Assembly (NCBI GenBank): GCA_945865565.1
Contig: CAMBEK010000001.1
Coordinates: 99,795 to 163,794, forward strand
DNA: 64,000 nucleotides
Direction: 5' to 3'
Source of the DNA: Pseudobacteriovorax antillogorgiicola
GTDB taxonomy: Bacteria > Bdellovibrionota_B > Oligoflexia > Oligoflexales > RGVZ01
Of the stretch, positions 24,528 through 33,950 are shown piece after piece. Made by a program: the position numbers and the translations under genes. The notes under the pieces were generated by a model. That model saw only the letters and a program-made list of their open reading frames with translations, made no database searches and was not told where the DNA came from. How positions within the stretch are numbered: position 1 is the stretch's first letter; each line of letters begins with the position of its first letter.

Positions 24528-24574
24528 ACTCAGCCCCCCGGGATGACCCGCCACGAGCCAATTAGGGGCCTGCA

Positions 24575-26284
24575 TTGAATCCATTAGACAACGACACCGT
24601 CCGAATCATTCCCTTTGGCGGATGCGGGGAATTCGGGATGAACCTGACCGGTTACCTGTTTCGCGGCAAGCTCTTCGTTGTCGACTGCGGGATCATGTTT
24701 CCCGACCCGTCAAAACTTGGCGTCGAAGCCATCTATCCCAAAATCGACACCTGGTTTGAGCAGTTGGGGGGCGTTCACGCCTATCTGATCACCCATGGCC
24801 ACGAGGACCACATCGGGGCCTTGCCCTACGTGCTCGACCGCTGGCCCGCGCCACTCTACGCCACTCCGTGGACCGCAAGCCTGATCGAGGCAAAATTTCT
24901 ACGCCGCAAAATCTCGGGAAAATTTCCTGTGACCCGCATAAACCCGGGAGACCGCACCACATTCAAAGATGTCGCCATTGACTGGATCCCCGTGAACCAT
25001 TCGATCCCAATGGCCTCTGCTCTGCTCATGAAATTTGGTGACAACACCGTCTTTCATACTGGTGACTTTCGAATCGACTTCGAACGCCAATACGAAGCTC
25101 CCGTCGACCTTGAGAGCCTTCGCAAGATCGGCGCGCGTGGAGTCGACCTCCTGATCGCAGACAGTACGAATTCTGAACGCCCCGGAATGGGCCCGAGCGA
25201 AAGGTCCGTGGTGGAGCCCCTTGGCAACCTGATGGCAAATGCCACGGGTGCCGTGATCATCACGACCTTTGCCAGCAACTACTGGCGGGTCAAAACGATT
25301 GCTGATTTATGTGAAAAATTTGGCAAGAAACTTCTGATCCTTGGCGGTGGGTTTGAACAGGGCATCCGGATCGCAGACGAGCTTGGATTCGATCCCCTGC
25401 CCGAGAAAATCCGGGCACCCGAAGATCAAGTGGGGCTCGGCAACATCCCCCGGGACCGCTTGGTTGTACTGGCCTCTGGAAGCCAGGGGGAATGGCGCTC
25501 GGCCATGTCAAGGCTCAGCGCTGGCGAGCACCGCAGTTTTAAAGTCGCTCCGGGCGACACCGTCGTGTTTTCTTCACGCATGATCCCCGGCAACGAAAAA
25601 AGTGTTCTTTGGTTGATCAACAACTTTAACCGCTTGGGCGCCAAGGTTGTCACGTCACGCGACGCGCCAGGAATTCATGTGAGCGGGCATGCGTACCGGG
25701 GTGAAATCAAAACGCTCATCGAACTATTACAGCCACGCAATTTCATTCCAATGCACGGAACATTCACCCACCTGAACGCCAATGAAAGCATTATTGCCGA
25801 GCTTGGGATGGACGGCACGGCAACCCTGCTGATCGAAGACGGCGACATGGTAGACCTGTCGCCCGCCGGTTGTGTCGACGCTGGATCGATCAATGTGGAA
25901 ACCCTTTTCGTTGATTCAGACTCGTATGCTTCAATGACAAAAGAAGTCCTGCGCGAAAGGCTACGCCTGGGCGAGGGTGGCTGTGCCATTGTCAGTGGCG
26001 TGTTTGATGTCGATGGAAAACGTTGGCTTCGTTCACCGGACATTATCCTACAAGGAATAGAGTTTCGGCCTGAGGAAGGACACGCGGGACCAGTCGCCAA
26101 AGATTTTTGGATTGAAGAGGCCTGCATGTATGTGGCCGATGCTGTGGTCCGCATGGCAGAGCAGCAGCCAGGATCAAGCGCTGAAGATTTCGAGGAAGAA
26201 GCCCGGCTGACGCTAAGGCGCCTTCTGTTTGGTTCACTCAATCGCAAGCCATCGGTCTTTGCGCGGATTCATTGCTTCGGATGA
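24575..26284 (+). CDS. rnj: ribonuclease J
   Basis: A 569-residue metallo-beta-lactamase/beta-CASP ribonuclease with 5'-3' exo- and endonuclease activity in mRNA decay and rRNA maturation. The zinc site THGHEDHIGALPYV (HxHxDH) is near residue 70, HTGDFRID follows, and the beta-CASP motifs include the SGH in HVSGHAYRGE and HGTFTH. The C-terminal domain is present. The start is a TTG with AGGGG seven bases upstream. The next gene's ATG overlaps the stop as ATGA. RNase J in a Gram-negative bacterium is one of the lineage hints for this window. Confidence 0.93.
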   Translation: MNPLDNDTVRIIPFGGCGEFGMNLTGYLFRGKLFVVDCGIMFPDPSKLGVEAIYPKIDTWFEQLGGVHAYLITHGHEDHIGALPYVLDRWPAPLYATPWTASLIEAKFLRRKISGKFPVTRINPGDRTTFKDVAIDWIPVNHSIPMASALLMKFGDNTVFHTGDFRIDFERQYEAPVDLESLRKIGARGVDLLIADSTNSERPGMGPSERSVVEPLGNLMANATGAVIITTFASNYWRVKTIADLCEKFGKKLLILGGGFEQGIRIADELGFDPLPEKIRAPEDQVGLGNIPRDRLVVLASGSQGEWRSAMSRLSAGEHRSFKVAPGDTVVFSSRMIPGNEKSVLWLINNFNRLGAKVVTSRDAPGIHVSGHAYRGEIKTLIELLQPRNFIPMHGTFTHLNANESIIAELGMDGTATLLIEDGDMVDLSPAGCVDAGSINVETLFVDSDSYASMTKEVLRERLRLGEGGCAIVSGVFDVDGKRWLRSPDIILQGIEFRPEEGHAGPVAKDFWIEEACMYVADAVVRMAEQQPGSSAEDFEEEARLTLRRLLFGSLNRKPSVFARIHCFG

Positions 26285-26892
26285 AAAGATTTTTAATTGT
26301 CTCAGCTGCGCCGTTTGAAATTGCTCCGCTCGTGCAGCGACTCGAAAAGAAACCCATCGATTTCAAGGTGGCAGAGTGCGGCATCGGAGCCATTGCTGCA
26401 GCCACCAAGGCGCATGAACTGGCCGAGGCGGCTTCAGGGCGTCACGTGATTTTTGTTGGAACCTCAGGAACATTTGGCCCATTTGCCGCGCCATCCCTCT
26501 GCACAGCCTCGCGCGTCGTCTGGCTACCGGCGTGCGAAAGGCTTGGCCTTGGCTACGGGATTCCCCGAGGAACCCTGCACGAAGTCCGCCTTACGCCCAA
26601 CCAAACCCAAAGCCTGACCGCCGACCTTCCCGCAAAGACGGTGGTTTGCTCTCCAAGCATCAGCCTTGAGGCTGGCTTCACCGGTGACCTGCAGAAGGTC
26701 CTTGATCCTGCCTTGTGCGTTGAAAACCTGGAGCTGTTTTCGTGCATCAAGCCCCTGCTGGATTCAGCGGATTGCGTTGAGGTGATCCTCGGCATCACAA
26801 ATCAAATTGGACCTGCCGCCCACGAACAGTGGGTGAAATTCCACAGAAACGTCGCGGATATGACCGCCGACTACATCGAGGAAAAATTATGA
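26281..26892 (+). CDS. nucleoside phosphorylase-superfamily protein, possibly nucleosidase
   Basis: A 203-residue protein whose N-terminus RFLIVSAAPFEIAPL and CGIGAIAAATKAHEL pattern match the purine nucleoside phosphorylase superfamily that includes MTA/SAH nucleosidase and futalosine hydrolase (MqnB). VFVGTSGTFGP-like and VENLE segments fit the ribose- and base-binding regions, but the usual catalytic Asp motif is not obvious. It could hydrolyse futalosine in menaquinone synthesis, which would suit the single-subunit-anchor succinate dehydrogenase nearby; this is inference. The true start is the ATG at 26281, overlapping the RNase J stop. Confidence 0.6.
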   Translation: MKRFLIVSAAPFEIAPLVQRLEKKPIDFKVAECGIGAIAAATKAHELAEAASGRHVIFVGTSGTFGPFAAPSLCTASRVVWLPACERLGLGYGIPRGTLHEVRLTPNQTQSLTADLPAKTVVCSPSISLEAGFTGDLQKVLDPALCVENLELFSCIKPLLDSADCVEVILGITNQIGPAAHEQWVKFHRNVADMTADYIEEKL

Positions 26893-27446
26893 AAATTGAG
26901 CTTCTAAAAAAAAGAACGATCCTTGAAACCATCCCCTTCAATGTCGAAGAGATCGAGATCCGTTCAGACCGGGGCGCGGCCCGCCATCCTTACTACCGGC
27001 TGGACTGCGCCGACTGGGTCAACGTCCTGCCCGTAACGTCGACCAACAAAGCCATCTTGATCAGGCAGCCGAGGGCGGGAGTCCTGGGTCCGGTCCTTGA
27101 GGTTCCCGGCGGCATGATCAACCCCGGCGAAAAGGACACGACCATGGCTGCGGCCCGGGAGTTGGAAGAGGAAACAGGATATACGTCGCAAAGATTTCTG
27201 CCCCTTGGGAGCATCAATCCCAACCCGGCCATCATGACCAACCGCTGCCACTTTTTTTTGGCCCTTGGCTGTCACTTGAATCCAGAGCGAAAGCATTTTC
27301 CTGACGCTGAAGAATCAATTGAAATCGTGGAAACTGACCTTGGCGATCTGGAACACATGGTACGTTTTGGCGAAATTAACCACGGCTTGGCCGCCCTTTG
27401 CATCCTGCTGGCCTCGAAATACGTTAAAATAAACAGGGAAAAATAA
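26889..27446 (+). CDS. Nudix hydrolase
   Basis: A 185-residue Nudix hydrolase. The Nudix box is complete: GGMINPGEKD then AAARELEEETGY matches GX5EX7REUXEEXGU. The family with N-terminal KTxxxxP-like beta strands and a VLEVPGG lead-in is usually ADP-ribose or nucleoside-diphosphate-sugar pyrophosphatase, but substrate is not decided. The ATG at 26889 overlaps the previous stop as ATGA and has GAGG nearby. It belongs to the RNase J-to-PP2C series of closely spaced genes. Confidence 0.87.
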   Translation: MKIELLKKRTILETIPFNVEEIEIRSDRGAARHPYYRLDCADWVNVLPVTSTNKAILIRQPRAGVLGPVLEVPGGMINPGEKDTTMAAARELEEETGYTSQRFLPLGSINPNPAIMTNRCHFFLALGCHLNPERKHFPDAEESIEIVETDLGDLEHMVRFGEINHGLAALCILLASKYVKINREK

Positions 27447-27464
27447 GTCACTGGGGTTCCATTG

Positions 27465-28232
27465 ATGGCGGGCGTACTCCAAAAAAAGAAAATCGAGGCC
27501 TTGGGTGCCACCGACGTTGGCCGCATCCGGCAATCCAACCAAGACGCCTTTTGGGTCGATTTAAATGACCATCTGTTTGTTGTTGCCGATGGCATGGGCG
27601 GTCATGCGGGCGGGGAAGTCGCCAGCCAGTTGTGCATTCAGGAGATCACCAGTTACCTGCGCTCCCACGAACGAATGATGAAGGGCACTTCCCGCACACA
27701 CCCAGACCTGCGCCTTGGCAGTGTCCTTGCGGCGGCAATCAACCACGCCTCGATGAAAATCTATGAAAAGGCGCTGGAAGAACCAGACTTGAAGGGCATG
27801 GGAACCACCAGCACCCTTCTTAAACTGTCTGACGGGCACGCCTACTGTGCCCACGTTGGAGACAGCCGCCTTTACCTGGTGCGGGAGGGGTTCATCTATC
27901 AGATCACCCACGACCATTCGCTCGTCAACGAGCAGCTGAGGGCTGGCCTTATTTCCAAGGAACAGGCCCGTTTGCATGAGCGAAAAAATGTCATCACCCG
28001 AAGTGTCGGCTATCAAGAGCAAGAAGACGTCGACAGCTTTGCCTTTCCAACACAGCCGGGAGACCTTCTGTTGGTTTGCAGCGATGGACTTCACGGAAAG
28101 CTAACGGACGAGGAAATATCCAATCAATGCCGAAAGTTGAATTGTTCGGCAGTCCACAGCCTGATTGCTGCCGCCAATGCCAATGGCGGAGACGACAACA
28201 TCACAGCCGTGATTGTTCTGATTCCAATCTAG
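27465..28232 (+). CDS. PP2C-family serine/threonine phosphatase
   Basis: A 255-residue PPM/PP2C phosphatase of the bacterial Stp/PrpC type. Metal-binding and catalytic motifs are GRIRQSNQDAF (Arg and Asp), VVADGMGGHAGGE, VGDSRLYLV and the terminal GGDDNITAVIV. No membrane segment is present, so it is cytoplasmic. Such enzymes reverse Hanks-type kinase phosphorylation and are natural partners of FHA-domain proteins such as that at 19218. No kinase is in the window. The ATG at 27465 follows a TTG codon and is preferred. Confidence 0.9.
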   Translation: MAGVLQKKKIEALGATDVGRIRQSNQDAFWVDLNDHLFVVADGMGGHAGGEVASQLCIQEITSYLRSHERMMKGTSRTHPDLRLGSVLAAAINHASMKIYEKALEEPDLKGMGTTSTLLKLSDGHAYCAHVGDSRLYLVREGFIYQITHDHSLVNEQLRAGLISKEQARLHERKNVITRSVGYQEQEDVDSFAFPTQPGDLLLVCSDGLHGKLTDEEISNQCRKLNCSAVHSLIAAANANGGDDNITAVIVLIPI

Positions 28233-28276
28233 CACCTGCCACTTAAGTTCAGGCCAGGACGGCCGAAGAACTTGTC

Positions 28277-29239
28277 ATGAAGCATATCACCATCATGATC
28301 ATTCCCGATGGGGCCAGCACCCCTCGTCAGTTCCACCTGCCCAAGGCCGTTGTGAAAATAGCGAGCGTTGCCAGCATGTTTGGCCTGAGTGTCGCCGGTT
28401 TTCTCGCCATCGATTATCTCGAGCTGATCAAATTACGCCAGAACGTCCGCGCCATCTCTGCAGAAAACGAGGGGCTTAAGGGCGAGGCAAGGGTTCTCGA
28501 GGGCAATCTGGAAGACGTGAAGAGGTCGCTGCGGCGGGTTCAGGATTACGCCTCTAAGCTGTCGGATCTGACCAAGCTGCGGGTGAAAAGCGTCAGCAAA
28601 AAAACTGGCATTGGGCCGCTCTCTACTGAAGAGTACCAGCGCTCCACCGCGCAGGATCTTCGCGCAAAAGAAAGTGGCAGTTACCTGCCTGTTGGGCTGA
28701 ATATCGATAAACTTGCCTTCCGGACGGTCTTTGAACAACTAGGGTCGCTGGGCAACTCGGCCGAACGCAGTGCCATTGAACTTCAGCAACTGCTCTCGAC
28801 CATGAGTCAGCACCAAAACATGCTTTCCTCAATTCCAGCCGTGAATCCCGTCAACGGCTGGATCACATCAGGCTTCGGCAAACGGATTTCGCCCTTCACT
28901 GGCGACCAGGCCCTGCACAAGGGTCTGGATATCGCCTCGCCCATTGGAACGCCGATTTTTGCCCCAGCCGACGGGGTGATTGTCTTTACAGGGGCGAAAG
29001 AAGGTTTTGGTAATTTTATAATGATTGCGCATGGTTATGGAGTTGTTAGCGCGTACGGCCACAATGCTCAAAACATGGTCCAGCCGGGCCAAGTCGTTAC
29101 CCGCGGGGATCAAATCGGGACGGTTGGAATGACCGGCAGGACGACAGGACCCCACCTGCACTATGAAATTTGGGTCAACGGCCACACCGTCGATCCAAAG
29201 CGGTTCATCCTCGATATCGAAGATACCTCTTCCATTTAG
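28277..29239 (+). CDS. M23 family peptidoglycan endopeptidase-like protein
   Basis: A 320-residue membrane-anchored LytM/M23 metallopeptidase. A TM near residues 28-48 is followed by a coiled-coil-like region (about 50-105). The C-terminal M23 domain (about 190-310) has the zinc ligands of HKGLDIASP (HxxxD) and GPHLHYEIWVNG (HxH). It would cleave peptide cross-links in the periplasm and may link to division or wall remodelling. It lies between the PP2C and secA genes. Confidence 0.9.
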   Translation: MKHITIMIIPDGASTPRQFHLPKAVVKIASVASMFGLSVAGFLAIDYLELIKLRQNVRAISAENEGLKGEARVLEGNLEDVKRSLRRVQDYASKLSDLTKLRVKSVSKKTGIGPLSTEEYQRSTAQDLRAKESGSYLPVGLNIDKLAFRTVFEQLGSLGNSAERSAIELQQLLSTMSQHQNMLSSIPAVNPVNGWITSGFGKRISPFTGDQALHKGLDIASPIGTPIFAPADGVIVFTGAKEGFGNFIMIAHGYGVVSAYGHNAQNMVQPGQVVTRGDQIGTVGMTGRTTGPHLHYEIWVNGHTVDPKRFILDIEDTSSI

Positions 29240-29267
29240 CCTTAATCAGCAAATATAACATTAGCTT

Positions 29268-29300
29268 GCCGCAGAATTTCCTGGGGCAGGCGGCGCTTTT
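29268..29300 (+). terminator. weak terminator-like hairpin upstream of secA
   Basis: GCCGC (29268-29272) can pair with GCGGC (29290-29294), with an inner CCTG/CAGG stem, followed by GCTTTT. It could terminate or attenuate transcription after the M23 gene. The stem is short and interrupted, so this is tentative. Confidence 0.3.
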
Positions 29301-29332
29301 ATCCGGTGCCAAATTATGGAAAGCCAAAGCCC

Positions 29333-32059
29333 ATGATGGATCTCCTCAAAAAAGTCTTCGGATCAAAGAACGAACGCGAAATCCGCCGCATTCGTGCGAC
29401 GGTGATCCGGATCAACCATTTCGAAGAATCCATCAAAGCCCTGCCCGATGATGCCTTCCCCCGCAAAACGGCCGAGTTCAAGGAACGCCTTGCAGGGGGC
29501 GAGACTCTCGATTCACTGCTTCCAGAGGCTTTTGCAACAATTCGAGAAGCCGCGCGCCGGGTCCGCAATGAACGCCACTTCGACGTCCAGCTCATTGGCG
29601 GGATTGCCTTGCACGAAGGCAAGATTGCAGAAATGAGAACAGGCGAGGGGAAGACGCTGACCGCGACGGCACCCGTCTACCTCAATGCCCTGACTGGAAA
29701 GGGAGCCCACGTTGTCACGGTGAACGACTACCTCGCCAGACGTGACGCTGAAACCATGGGAAAGGTCTACGCATTTTGCGGTATGGCCACAGGCACAATC
29801 CTTCACGGGCTGACGGACGACGAGCGGCGCGCGGCTTACGCTTGCGACATCACGTATGGCACCAACAACGAATTTGGTTTTGATTTTCTGCGTGACAACA
29901 TGAAAACCGAAGTGTCTCGTCTCGTCCAACGCGGACACAACTTTGGTATCGTCGACGAAGTCGACTCCATTTTGATCGACGAAGCGCGCACGCCGCTGAT
30001 TATTTCAGGGCCAACGGAAAGCAACCTGTCCCTGTTTGGCATCGTCAATGCGGCGATTCCAGGGCTGCAAAAAGATTCCGACTACATCGTTGATGAAAAA
30101 GCCCGAGCCGTGATGCTGACCGAAGACGGAATTTCAAAACTGGAAAAGCGCCTTCGGGTCGATAATCTTTACGATCCGAAAAACATCGACTTCTTGCATC
30201 ACGTCCAGCAAGCGCTCAAGGCCCACGTCACCTTTAAAAAAGACGTCGACTATGTCGTGCGCGACAACAAGGTTGTGATCGTTGATGAGTTCACTGGCCG
30301 ACTGATGCCGGGCCGGCGTTACAGTGACGGCCTACACGGCGCGCTTGAAGCCAAAGAACACGTCACCGTTCAAAGCGAAACGCAGACGATGGCCACCATC
30401 ACGTTTCAAAATTATTTCCGCCTCTATTCAAAACTTGGTGGCATGACGGGAACGGCTGACACTGAATCCGTCGAATTCAAAAAAATCTACAACCTGGACG
30501 TGGTCGTCATCCCGACCAACCGAGCGATGATCCGAGCCGATCATCAAGATGTGGTCTACCGGACGGCACGCGAAAAGTTCAATGCCATTGCCGATGAAAT
30601 CGCCGAGTCCCAGAAAAAAGGCCAGCCCGTTTTGGTCGGTACGGTGTCGGTCGAAAAGTCTGAGCTCCTTGCTGGGCTTTTAACCAAGCGCGAAATACCC
30701 CATGAAATCCTGAACGCGAAGAACCACGCGCGCGAAGCCGAAATCATCAAAAATGCTGGGCAGATGGGAATGGTGACCATCTCCACCAACATGGCCGGCC
30801 GTGGGACTGACATTGTCTTGGGAGCAGGCGTCGCTGCCGTCGGCGGCCTCAGTGTCATCGGCACGGAACGCCATGAATCGCGCCGGATCGACAACCAGCT
30901 CCGTGGCCGATCGGGACGTCAGGGCGATCCTGGGGCGAGCAAATTTTTCTTGTCGTTGGAAGACGACCTGATGCGAATCTTCGCGTCGGACCGCTTGTCG
31001 ACCATCATGGAACGCCTTGGCATGCAAGAGGGCGAAGCCATTGTATCGCCTATGGTTTCGCGAGCGATTGAACGCGCACAAAAACGTGTCGAGGAGCACA
31101 ACTTCTCCAGCCGCAAGCATCTGCTTGAATACGATGACGTGATGAATCAGCAGCGCCAGGTCGTTTATAAAATGCGCCGGGCGATGCTTGAGGGCCTTGA
31201 TACCGGCAAAAACGCTGAGATCGAATTCCTTGAAACAGCTTTGTCAAATCTGGTGGCGGCGACTGTGGAACGACTGGCGCAGGCAGGCCATGAACGCAAT
31301 CAGCTTGCAATGGCCCTTAAGGTTGCTGTCCGGCAGGAACATAATTCGGAAATTCAATTGGCTGATGCGATTGAGACCGAAGGGGACGCACAAGAAGCTT
31401 TGATTGGAACCATTACAAATCAGGTCCTACAAAACTACCGGGAAAAATTTACTGAAGTTGGCGCTGAAATTAAGTCCAAGATTGAATGTTTCATCTACCT
31501 GCAAATCATTGACCGGGCTTGGAAGAATCATTTGCAGGGCATGGATGCACTAAAGGACAGCGTCAGCCTGCGCGGCTACGGCCAAAGAGATCCGCTTCAA
31601 GAGTATAAAAAAGAAGCCTTCAGGCTTTTTGAAGCCATGATGATCCGCATTGAAGATGAAACCACACAGGCTCTGATGCACATGGAGCGTCCGCGCCTGG
31701 AAGTTGCGAACGAACTTCACCGCGAAGACGCAGATGAGGAGGATCTGGAATTCAAACATCCAGAAGCGGCTCACTTTGAAAAGCCCGAGGCTCAGACTGC
31801 TCAAGCTCCAGCGGTTGCGCCGGCAAGTGGCGTCGATCGCCAGGGTACAGTCCAAAGATTTGGCCAAGAGAGCATGGTTTACCATGGACCTCGAAGCGTG
31901 CCGCAAGAGGAGCCGCGTCAGGCAGCCCCATCACCCGTACGTCGTGATGCGGCGAAAGTTGGTCGCAATGACCCGTGTCCGTGTGGCTCTGGTAAAAAAT
32001 TCAAAAAATGCCATGGCCAAAGTGGATCTGAACTGGTTAGCGCGGATCATGAAGCGTGA
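29333..32059 (+). CDS. secA: preprotein translocase ATPase SecA
   Basis: A 908-residue motor that drives preproteins through Sec[11 protein letters not shown] (Walker A, residues 101-108), [16 protein letters not shown] (Walker B/DEAD region), and the preprotein-crosslinking and helical scaffold regions are all visible. The C-terminus has a linker and the SEC-C zinc domain [17 protein letters not shown] that binds SecB or ribosomes. The ATG at 29333 ([15 protein letters not shown]) fits known SecA N-termini; a GTG at 29306 is an upstream alternative. The stop overlaps the start of the small membrane protein as GTGA. Confidence 0.96.
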   Translation: MMDLLKKVFGSKNEREIRRIRATVIRINHFEESIKALPDDAFPRKTAEFKERLAGGETLDSLLPEAFATIREAARRVRNERHFDVQLIGGIALHEGKIAEMRTGEGKTLTATAPVYLNALTGKGAHVVTVNDYLARRDAETMGKVYAFCGMATGTILHGLTDDERRAAYACDITYGTNNEFGFDFLRDNMKTEVSRLVQRGHNFGIVDEVDSILIDEARTPLIISGPTESNLSLFGIVNAAIPGLQKDSDYIVDEKARAVMLTEDGISKLEKRLRVDNLYDPKNIDFLHHVQQALKAHVTFKKDVDYVVRDNKVVIVDEFTGRLMPGRRYSDGLHGALEAKEHVTVQSETQTMATITFQNYFRLYSKLGGMTGTADTESVEFKKIYNLDVVVIPTNRAMIRADHQDVVYRTAREKFNAIADEIAESQKKGQPVLVGTVSVEKSELLAGLLTKREIPHEILNAKNHAREAEIIKNAGQMGMVTISTNMAGRGTDIVLGAGVAAVGGLSVIGTERHESRRIDNQLRGRSGRQGDPGASKFFLSLEDDLMRIFASDRLSTIMERLGMQEGEAIVSPMVSRAIERAQKRVEEHNFSSRKHLLEYDDVMNQQRQVVYKMRRAMLEGLDTGKNAEIEFLETALSNLVAATVERLAQAGHERNQLAMALKVAVRQEHNSEIQLADAIETEGDAQEALIGTITNQVLQNYREKFTEVGAEIKSKIECFIYLQIIDRAWKNHLQGMDALKDSVSLRGYGQRDPLQEYKKEAFRLFEAMMIRIEDETTQALMHMERPRLEVANELHREDADEEDLEFKHPEAAHFEKPEAQTAQAPAVAPASGVDRQGTVQRFGQESMVYHGPRSVPQEEPRQAAPSPVRRDAAKVGRNDPCPCGSGKKFKKCHGQSGSELVSADHEA

Positions 32060-32451
32060 CGCGGATAATCGACTACGCACCAAGTGACGAGCAAAGCCTC
32101 GTCTCGAGAATCCTTCTGACGGTCCACAAGGCCGCTGACGAGGCTTTTCCAGTTGGCAAAGGGATGCAGCGGCAATATGCCAAGACCGTGGTGGCTGGCG
32201 GGAATGCCGCCAACAAAACCCCAGAGGCGCCGCCTGCTCCGCGCCCGGTTCCATCGGCACAGAATTCTGCCATGCCTTCAAAAATGTCGTCGCAAGTGAG
32301 GCTGCTTTCTGGGACTCACGACGATAGCGAAATTGACTATCTTCTTGGGGAAAAGCAAAAGTCACGAAAGCTTTTATTCTTTGCCATCGTGATGGCAACG
32401 GCGGCATTCGTTGCATTAGCGCTGCTGATCTCCAGCCGCAACTTTCGCTGA
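32056..32451 (+). CDS. hypothetical C-terminally anchored membrane protein
   Basis: A 131-residue protein of unknown function. The N-terminal 50 residues are helical and contain no recognised motif. The middle (about 53-80) is Pro/Ala/Ser-rich. One transmembrane helix lies at the C-terminus ([20 protein letters not shown]), leaving a short basic tail, so it is a tail-anchored topology. It begins with GTG overlapping the secA stop, so it is likely co-translated with SecA. The stop is directly adjacent to the convergent rph stop. Confidence 0.65.
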   Translation: MTRIIDYAPSDEQSLVSRILLTVHKAADEAFPVGKGMQRQYAKTVVAGGNAANKTPEAPPAPRPVPSAQNSAMPSKMSSQVRLLSGTHDDSEIDYLLGEKQKSRKLLFFAIVMATAAFVALALLISSRNFR

Positions 32452-33186
32452 TCAGCCTTCGGCAATTTGGCCTTCGGCCGCCACCTGCTGCAACTCAAAA
32501 ACCGGGCGCAAGGATTCCATGGCGGCGTCAATGATACTGACCACCTGATCCTTGGTGAAGGCGGACTTTTCTGCCGTGCCCTGAATTTCCAAAATTTTCC
32601 CGGATTGCGTGATGACCACGTTCATATCGAGATCGGCCGAGCTATCTTCAAGGTAGTTGAGGTCGACCAGGATCTGATCTGATTTCAAACCAACGGAGAC
32701 TGCCGCCACGGAATCTTTCAGGGGGTTGGACTTTAAACGCCCCGAACGCAGGCACCGGTCAACGGCAAGCTTTAATGCTACGTAGGCGCCCGTAATGGCC
32801 GCTGTTCTAGTTCCTCCATCGGCCTGGATAACATCACAATCGATCGTGAAGGTGGTGTCGGGGCAACGGTTTAAATCTATGATTCCCCGAATAGACCGGC
32901 CAATGAGTCGCTGGATTTCTTGGGACCTGCCAGATGGGCCATTGCGCTCACGCCGGGTCCTGGAGTTGGTCGCCGATGGCAGCATCGCATATTCTGCAGT
33001 CAACCAGCCTTGGGGTGGGGATGCCTGCCTCAAAAAAGATGGAACACCATCTTCTACGGTGACCGTACACAAAACCTGGGTGTGGCCGAATTCAACAAGC
33101 ACACTGCCAGCCGCGTGTTTGGTAAAGCTAGGGGTAAACCTGATCAATCGCATCTGTCCAGCCGAACGGCCATCAATTCTGGTCAT
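32452..33186 (-). CDS. rph: ribonuclease PH
   Basis: A 244-residue phosphorolytic 3'-5' exoribonuclease that trims tRNA 3' ends. The RNase PH signature is clear: GHTQVLCTVTVEDGVP, GWLTAEYAMLPSAT, EIQRLIGRSIRG and DCDVIQADGGTRTAAITGAY. The length is normal. It is the last gene of a minus-strand run from yajC, five bases after sdhB, which is an unusual pairing; it may be independently transcribed. Confidence 0.95.
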   Translation of the reverse strand: MTRIDGRSAGQMRLIRFTPSFTKHAAGSVLVEFGHTQVLCTVTVEDGVPSFLRQASPPQGWLTAEYAMLPSATNSRTRRERNGPSGRSQEIQRLIGRSIRGIIDLNRCPDTTFTIDCDVIQADGGTRTAAITGAYVALKLAVDRCLRSGRLKSNPLKDSVAAVSVGLKSDQILVDLNYLEDSSADLDMNVVITQSGKILEIQGTAEKSAFTKDQVVSIIDAAMESLRPVFELQQVAAEGQIAEG

Positions 33187-33191
33187 AGTGC

Positions 33192-33950
33192 CTACTTCTT
33201 TGCATCGGGATAGGTGAGGGCCGCCTTGATAAACTCACGGTTAAGGCGAGCAATGTAATCGGTGCTGATCTGTTTTGGGCACACGGCCTCGCACTCGTAC
33301 TGGTTCGTGCAATTACCAAAGCCCTCGTTCTGCATGGCAGATACCATGTTCAGCGCGCGATCTTGGCGCTCTGGCTGGCCTTGGGGTAAAAGCGAAAGCT
33401 GCGCGACCTTGGCCGAGACAAAGAGCATGGCCGAGGCATTTTTACAGGCTGCAACGCAAGCCCCGCACCCGATGCACGCAGCAGCATTAAAGGCCTCGTC
33501 GGCATCTGACTTGCGAATTGGGATTGCGTTTGCATCCTGTGCAGAGCCGGTATTCACCGAGACGAATCCACCCGCCTGGATGATCCGGTCAAAGGCCGAG
33601 CGGTCCACGATCAAATCCCGCAAAACGGGAAAACCCTTTGCGCGCCATGGTTCAATGTAAAGTTCTTCGCCGTCTTGAAAGCTGCGCATATGCAACTGGC
33701 AGGTGGTCGTTGCATCCTGTGGGCCGTGAGCGACGCCGTTGACCATGACACCGCAACTGCCACAAATGCCTTCCCGGCAATCGTGTGCAAAAGCAATCGG
33801 GTCTTCTCCGGTCGTGATCAGCCCCTCGTTGACGACATCCAACATTTCAAGAAATGACATGTTCGGGCTGATGTTATCGGCATTGTAGGTAACCATGCGG
33901 CCTTTTGCCGCTTTGTCCTTTTGACGCCAGACATGGAGTTTGAGTTTCAT
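33192..33950 (-). CDS. sdhB: succinate dehydrogenase/fumarate reductase iron-sulfur subunit
   Basis: A 252-residue subunit with three iron-sulfur centres. [15 protein letters not shown] and a later Cys ligate the [2Fe-2S] centre. [13 protein letters not shown] and the CEAVCPK motif ligate the [4Fe-4S] and [3Fe-4S] centres. It passes electrons from the SdhA flavin to quinone in the membrane anchor. The ATG overlaps the sdhA stop as ATGA. The Cys pattern is complete. Confidence 0.94.
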   Translation of the reverse strand: MKLKLHVWRQKDKAAKGRMVTYNADNISPNMSFLEMLDVVNEGLITTGEDPIAFAHDCREGICGSCGVMVNGVAHGPQDATTTCQLHMRSFQDGEELYIEPWRAKGFPVLRDLIVDRSAFDRIIQAGGFVSVNTGSAQDANAIPIRKSDADEAFNAAACIGCGACVAACKNASAMLFVSAKVAQLSLLPQGQPERQDRALNMVSAMQNEGFGNCTNQYECEAVCPKQISTDYIARLNREFIKAALTYPDAKK

